The notes under the pieces: generated by a model
Database searches by the model: none
The model's input: only the letters and a program-made list of their open reading frames with translations
What the model was told of the DNA's origin: nothing
In this document: positions 63,227 to 64,000 of the stretch, one piece after another
How the letters are laid out: the number at the start of each line of letters is the position of its first letter
How positions within the stretch are numbered: the first letter of the stretch is position 1
Position numbers and translations under genes: made by a program
Assembly (NCBI GenBank): GCA_020635255.1
Contig: JACKAC010000001.1
Location: forward strand, 1,403,501-1,467,500
Direction: 5' to 3'
Source: Ignavibacteriales bacterium
GTDB taxonomy: Bacteria > Bacteroidota > Ignavibacteria > Tepidaquicellales > Tepidaquicellaceae
DNA length: 64,000 bases

Positions 63227-64000
63227 ATGACACAGCAGGAATCAAAAAAACAACTCGAATTAGATTCGCTGATAGAATTTTCCCAGTTGATCAATAGTAA
63301 TCTTAACCTCAGCTTTATTCTCGGGAATATTCTGCTTAGTATAATGGGTAAGATGCTCATTACGAAGGGTATGGTGATGATAAAGCAGGCAACAGAGGAA
63401 GGATCAGAATTTTATACGATAGAATCATCAAAAGGTATCCCCTTAGGTGAAGAAAACAACCAGGTCGTAGTAGAGTTTCCCAAGGAGCCGGTATTCTGTG
63501 TGAATGATATCGCGGAAAGGGACAGAAATTATTTTGAAAGCAAAGGTCTGCTGAACTTCTTTAAGATATATTTCGACAAGAAGTTGTTAGGTGTGCTTTG
63601 TTTGGGTAAGAAAGTTTCTCAAAAGGACGGAGCCGAACCTCTCACAAAAAACGAGGTAATATTCCTGGAAACACTGCTCAATCTTTCCGCGTCATCGATA
63701 GAGAATACGATAAAATTTAACGAGATAAACCGCCTTAATATATCGCTCAGTAATAAGGTAAACCAGCTAAAATCGCTGTTCGAGCTGGGCAAGGAGTTCA
63801 ACTCCACTGTCGTAAACAGGGACAAGATCATACGGCTATTGAGTTACACGCTACTGGGAAATTTCGGTATTAAGGACTTCCTTATACTCAGTAAATACAG
63901 ATCGGAAAATTTTAAGCTCCTCAACGAAAAGAGAAATATAGAGCTGGAGAAATACGATCTATCGGAGCTGGAAGAAATACAGACGCCTACAATAATAACG
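63227..64000 (+). CDS. GAF-domain signalling protein (partial, runs off the window)
   Basis: 258 codons visible from ATG 63227, open to the end of the window. A GAF domain spans about residues 10-150 (FSQLINSNLNLSFILGNILL, LLGVLCLGKK, FLETLLNLSASSIENT), and a second helix-rich and GAF-like segment starts at about 170 (LFELGKEFNSTVVNRDKIIRL). In this context the missing C-terminus is probably a PP2C/SpoIIE-type phosphatase that dephosphorylates the STAS protein. Confidence 0.8.
   Translation, partial: MTQQESKKQLELDSLIEFSQLINSNLNLSFILGNILLSIMGKMLITKGMVMIKQATEEGSEFYTIESSKGIPLGEENNQVVVEFPKEPVFCVNDIAERDRNYFESKGLLNFFKIYFDKKLLGVLCLGKKVSQKDGAEPLTKNEVIFLETLLNLSASSIENTIKFNEINRLNISLSNKVNQLKSLFELGKEFNSTVVNRDKIIRLLSYTLLGNFGIKDFLILSKYRSENFKLLNEKRNIELEKYDLSELEEIQTPTIIT

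Overview
This is a chromosomal window from an AT-rich, Gram-negative bacterium of the Bacteroidota/Chlorobiota group, most likely an Ignavibacteria-like lineage. Four things point there: an adjacent PorU-PorV pair of the type IX secretion system (T9SS); secreted proteins ending in C-terminal sorting domains (NYPNPFNPSTKIRF type); several TonB receptors and beta-barrel outer membrane proteins; and sites matching the Bacteroidota -7 promoter element TAnnTTTG. No rRNA, tRNA, CRISPR array, prophage or intact insertion sequence was seen.

Layout. 1-9.3 kb: end of etfA, a bifunctional nuclease, coaX, a YjbQ protein, a GT39-like glycosyltransferase, a membrane EtfAB:quinone oxidoreductase, metK, a CysZ/EI24 protein and a small metallopeptidase-like protein. 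9.3-17.4 kb: purL, an outer membrane protein, an MlaE-MlaF-MlaD lipid transporter, then acpP-fabF-rnc. 17.4-26.1 kb: the T9SS block, consisting of a promoter plus terminator leader, porU, porV and a T9SS-exported M6-like protein that has lost its zinc motif. 26.1-31.8 kb: a GT2 enzyme and a minus-strand run (outer membrane protein, DUF2520 protein, dtd, prmC, and a lipoprotein amidohydrolase with its metal ligands replaced). 32-38 kb: a MerR regulator, a T9SS-exported propeller protein, cydAB and a YihY/BrkB protein. 38-46.7 kb: a DUF4097 beta-repeat lipoprotein, a ComF protein, a class V aminotransferase and a hemin-type uptake locus (TonB receptor plus HmuTUV) whose receptor gene is preceded by a chain of short hairpins. 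46.8-50 kb: a lytic transglycosylase and an ECF sigma/anti-sigma/periplasmic protein operon. 50-53.9 kb: a gene-poor island of palindromic repeats around an unidentified structured RNA gene of about 510 nt. 54-57.4 kb: a MerC/His-rich/TonB-receptor metal locus. 57.7-62.2 kb: aldehyde dehydrogenase, two SDR enzymes and anmK. 62.4 kb to the end: an STAS/anti-sigma-kinase/GAF partner-switching cluster cut by the window edge.

How the genes connect. EtfA and the membrane oxidoreductase would pass electrons from acyl-CoA oxidation to menaquinone, and cytochrome bd could be a terminal oxidase for the same pool. PorU and PorV process and anchor proteins carrying the sorting domain seen on the M6-like and propeller proteins. 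Two TonB loci feed metal or hemin uptake. The least explained items are the 510-nt RNA gene, the hairpin chain upstream of the hemin receptor, the leader of porU, and two proteins that keep an enzyme fold while losing essentially all catalytic ligands. Function calls rest on motifs read by eye; no database search was possible.
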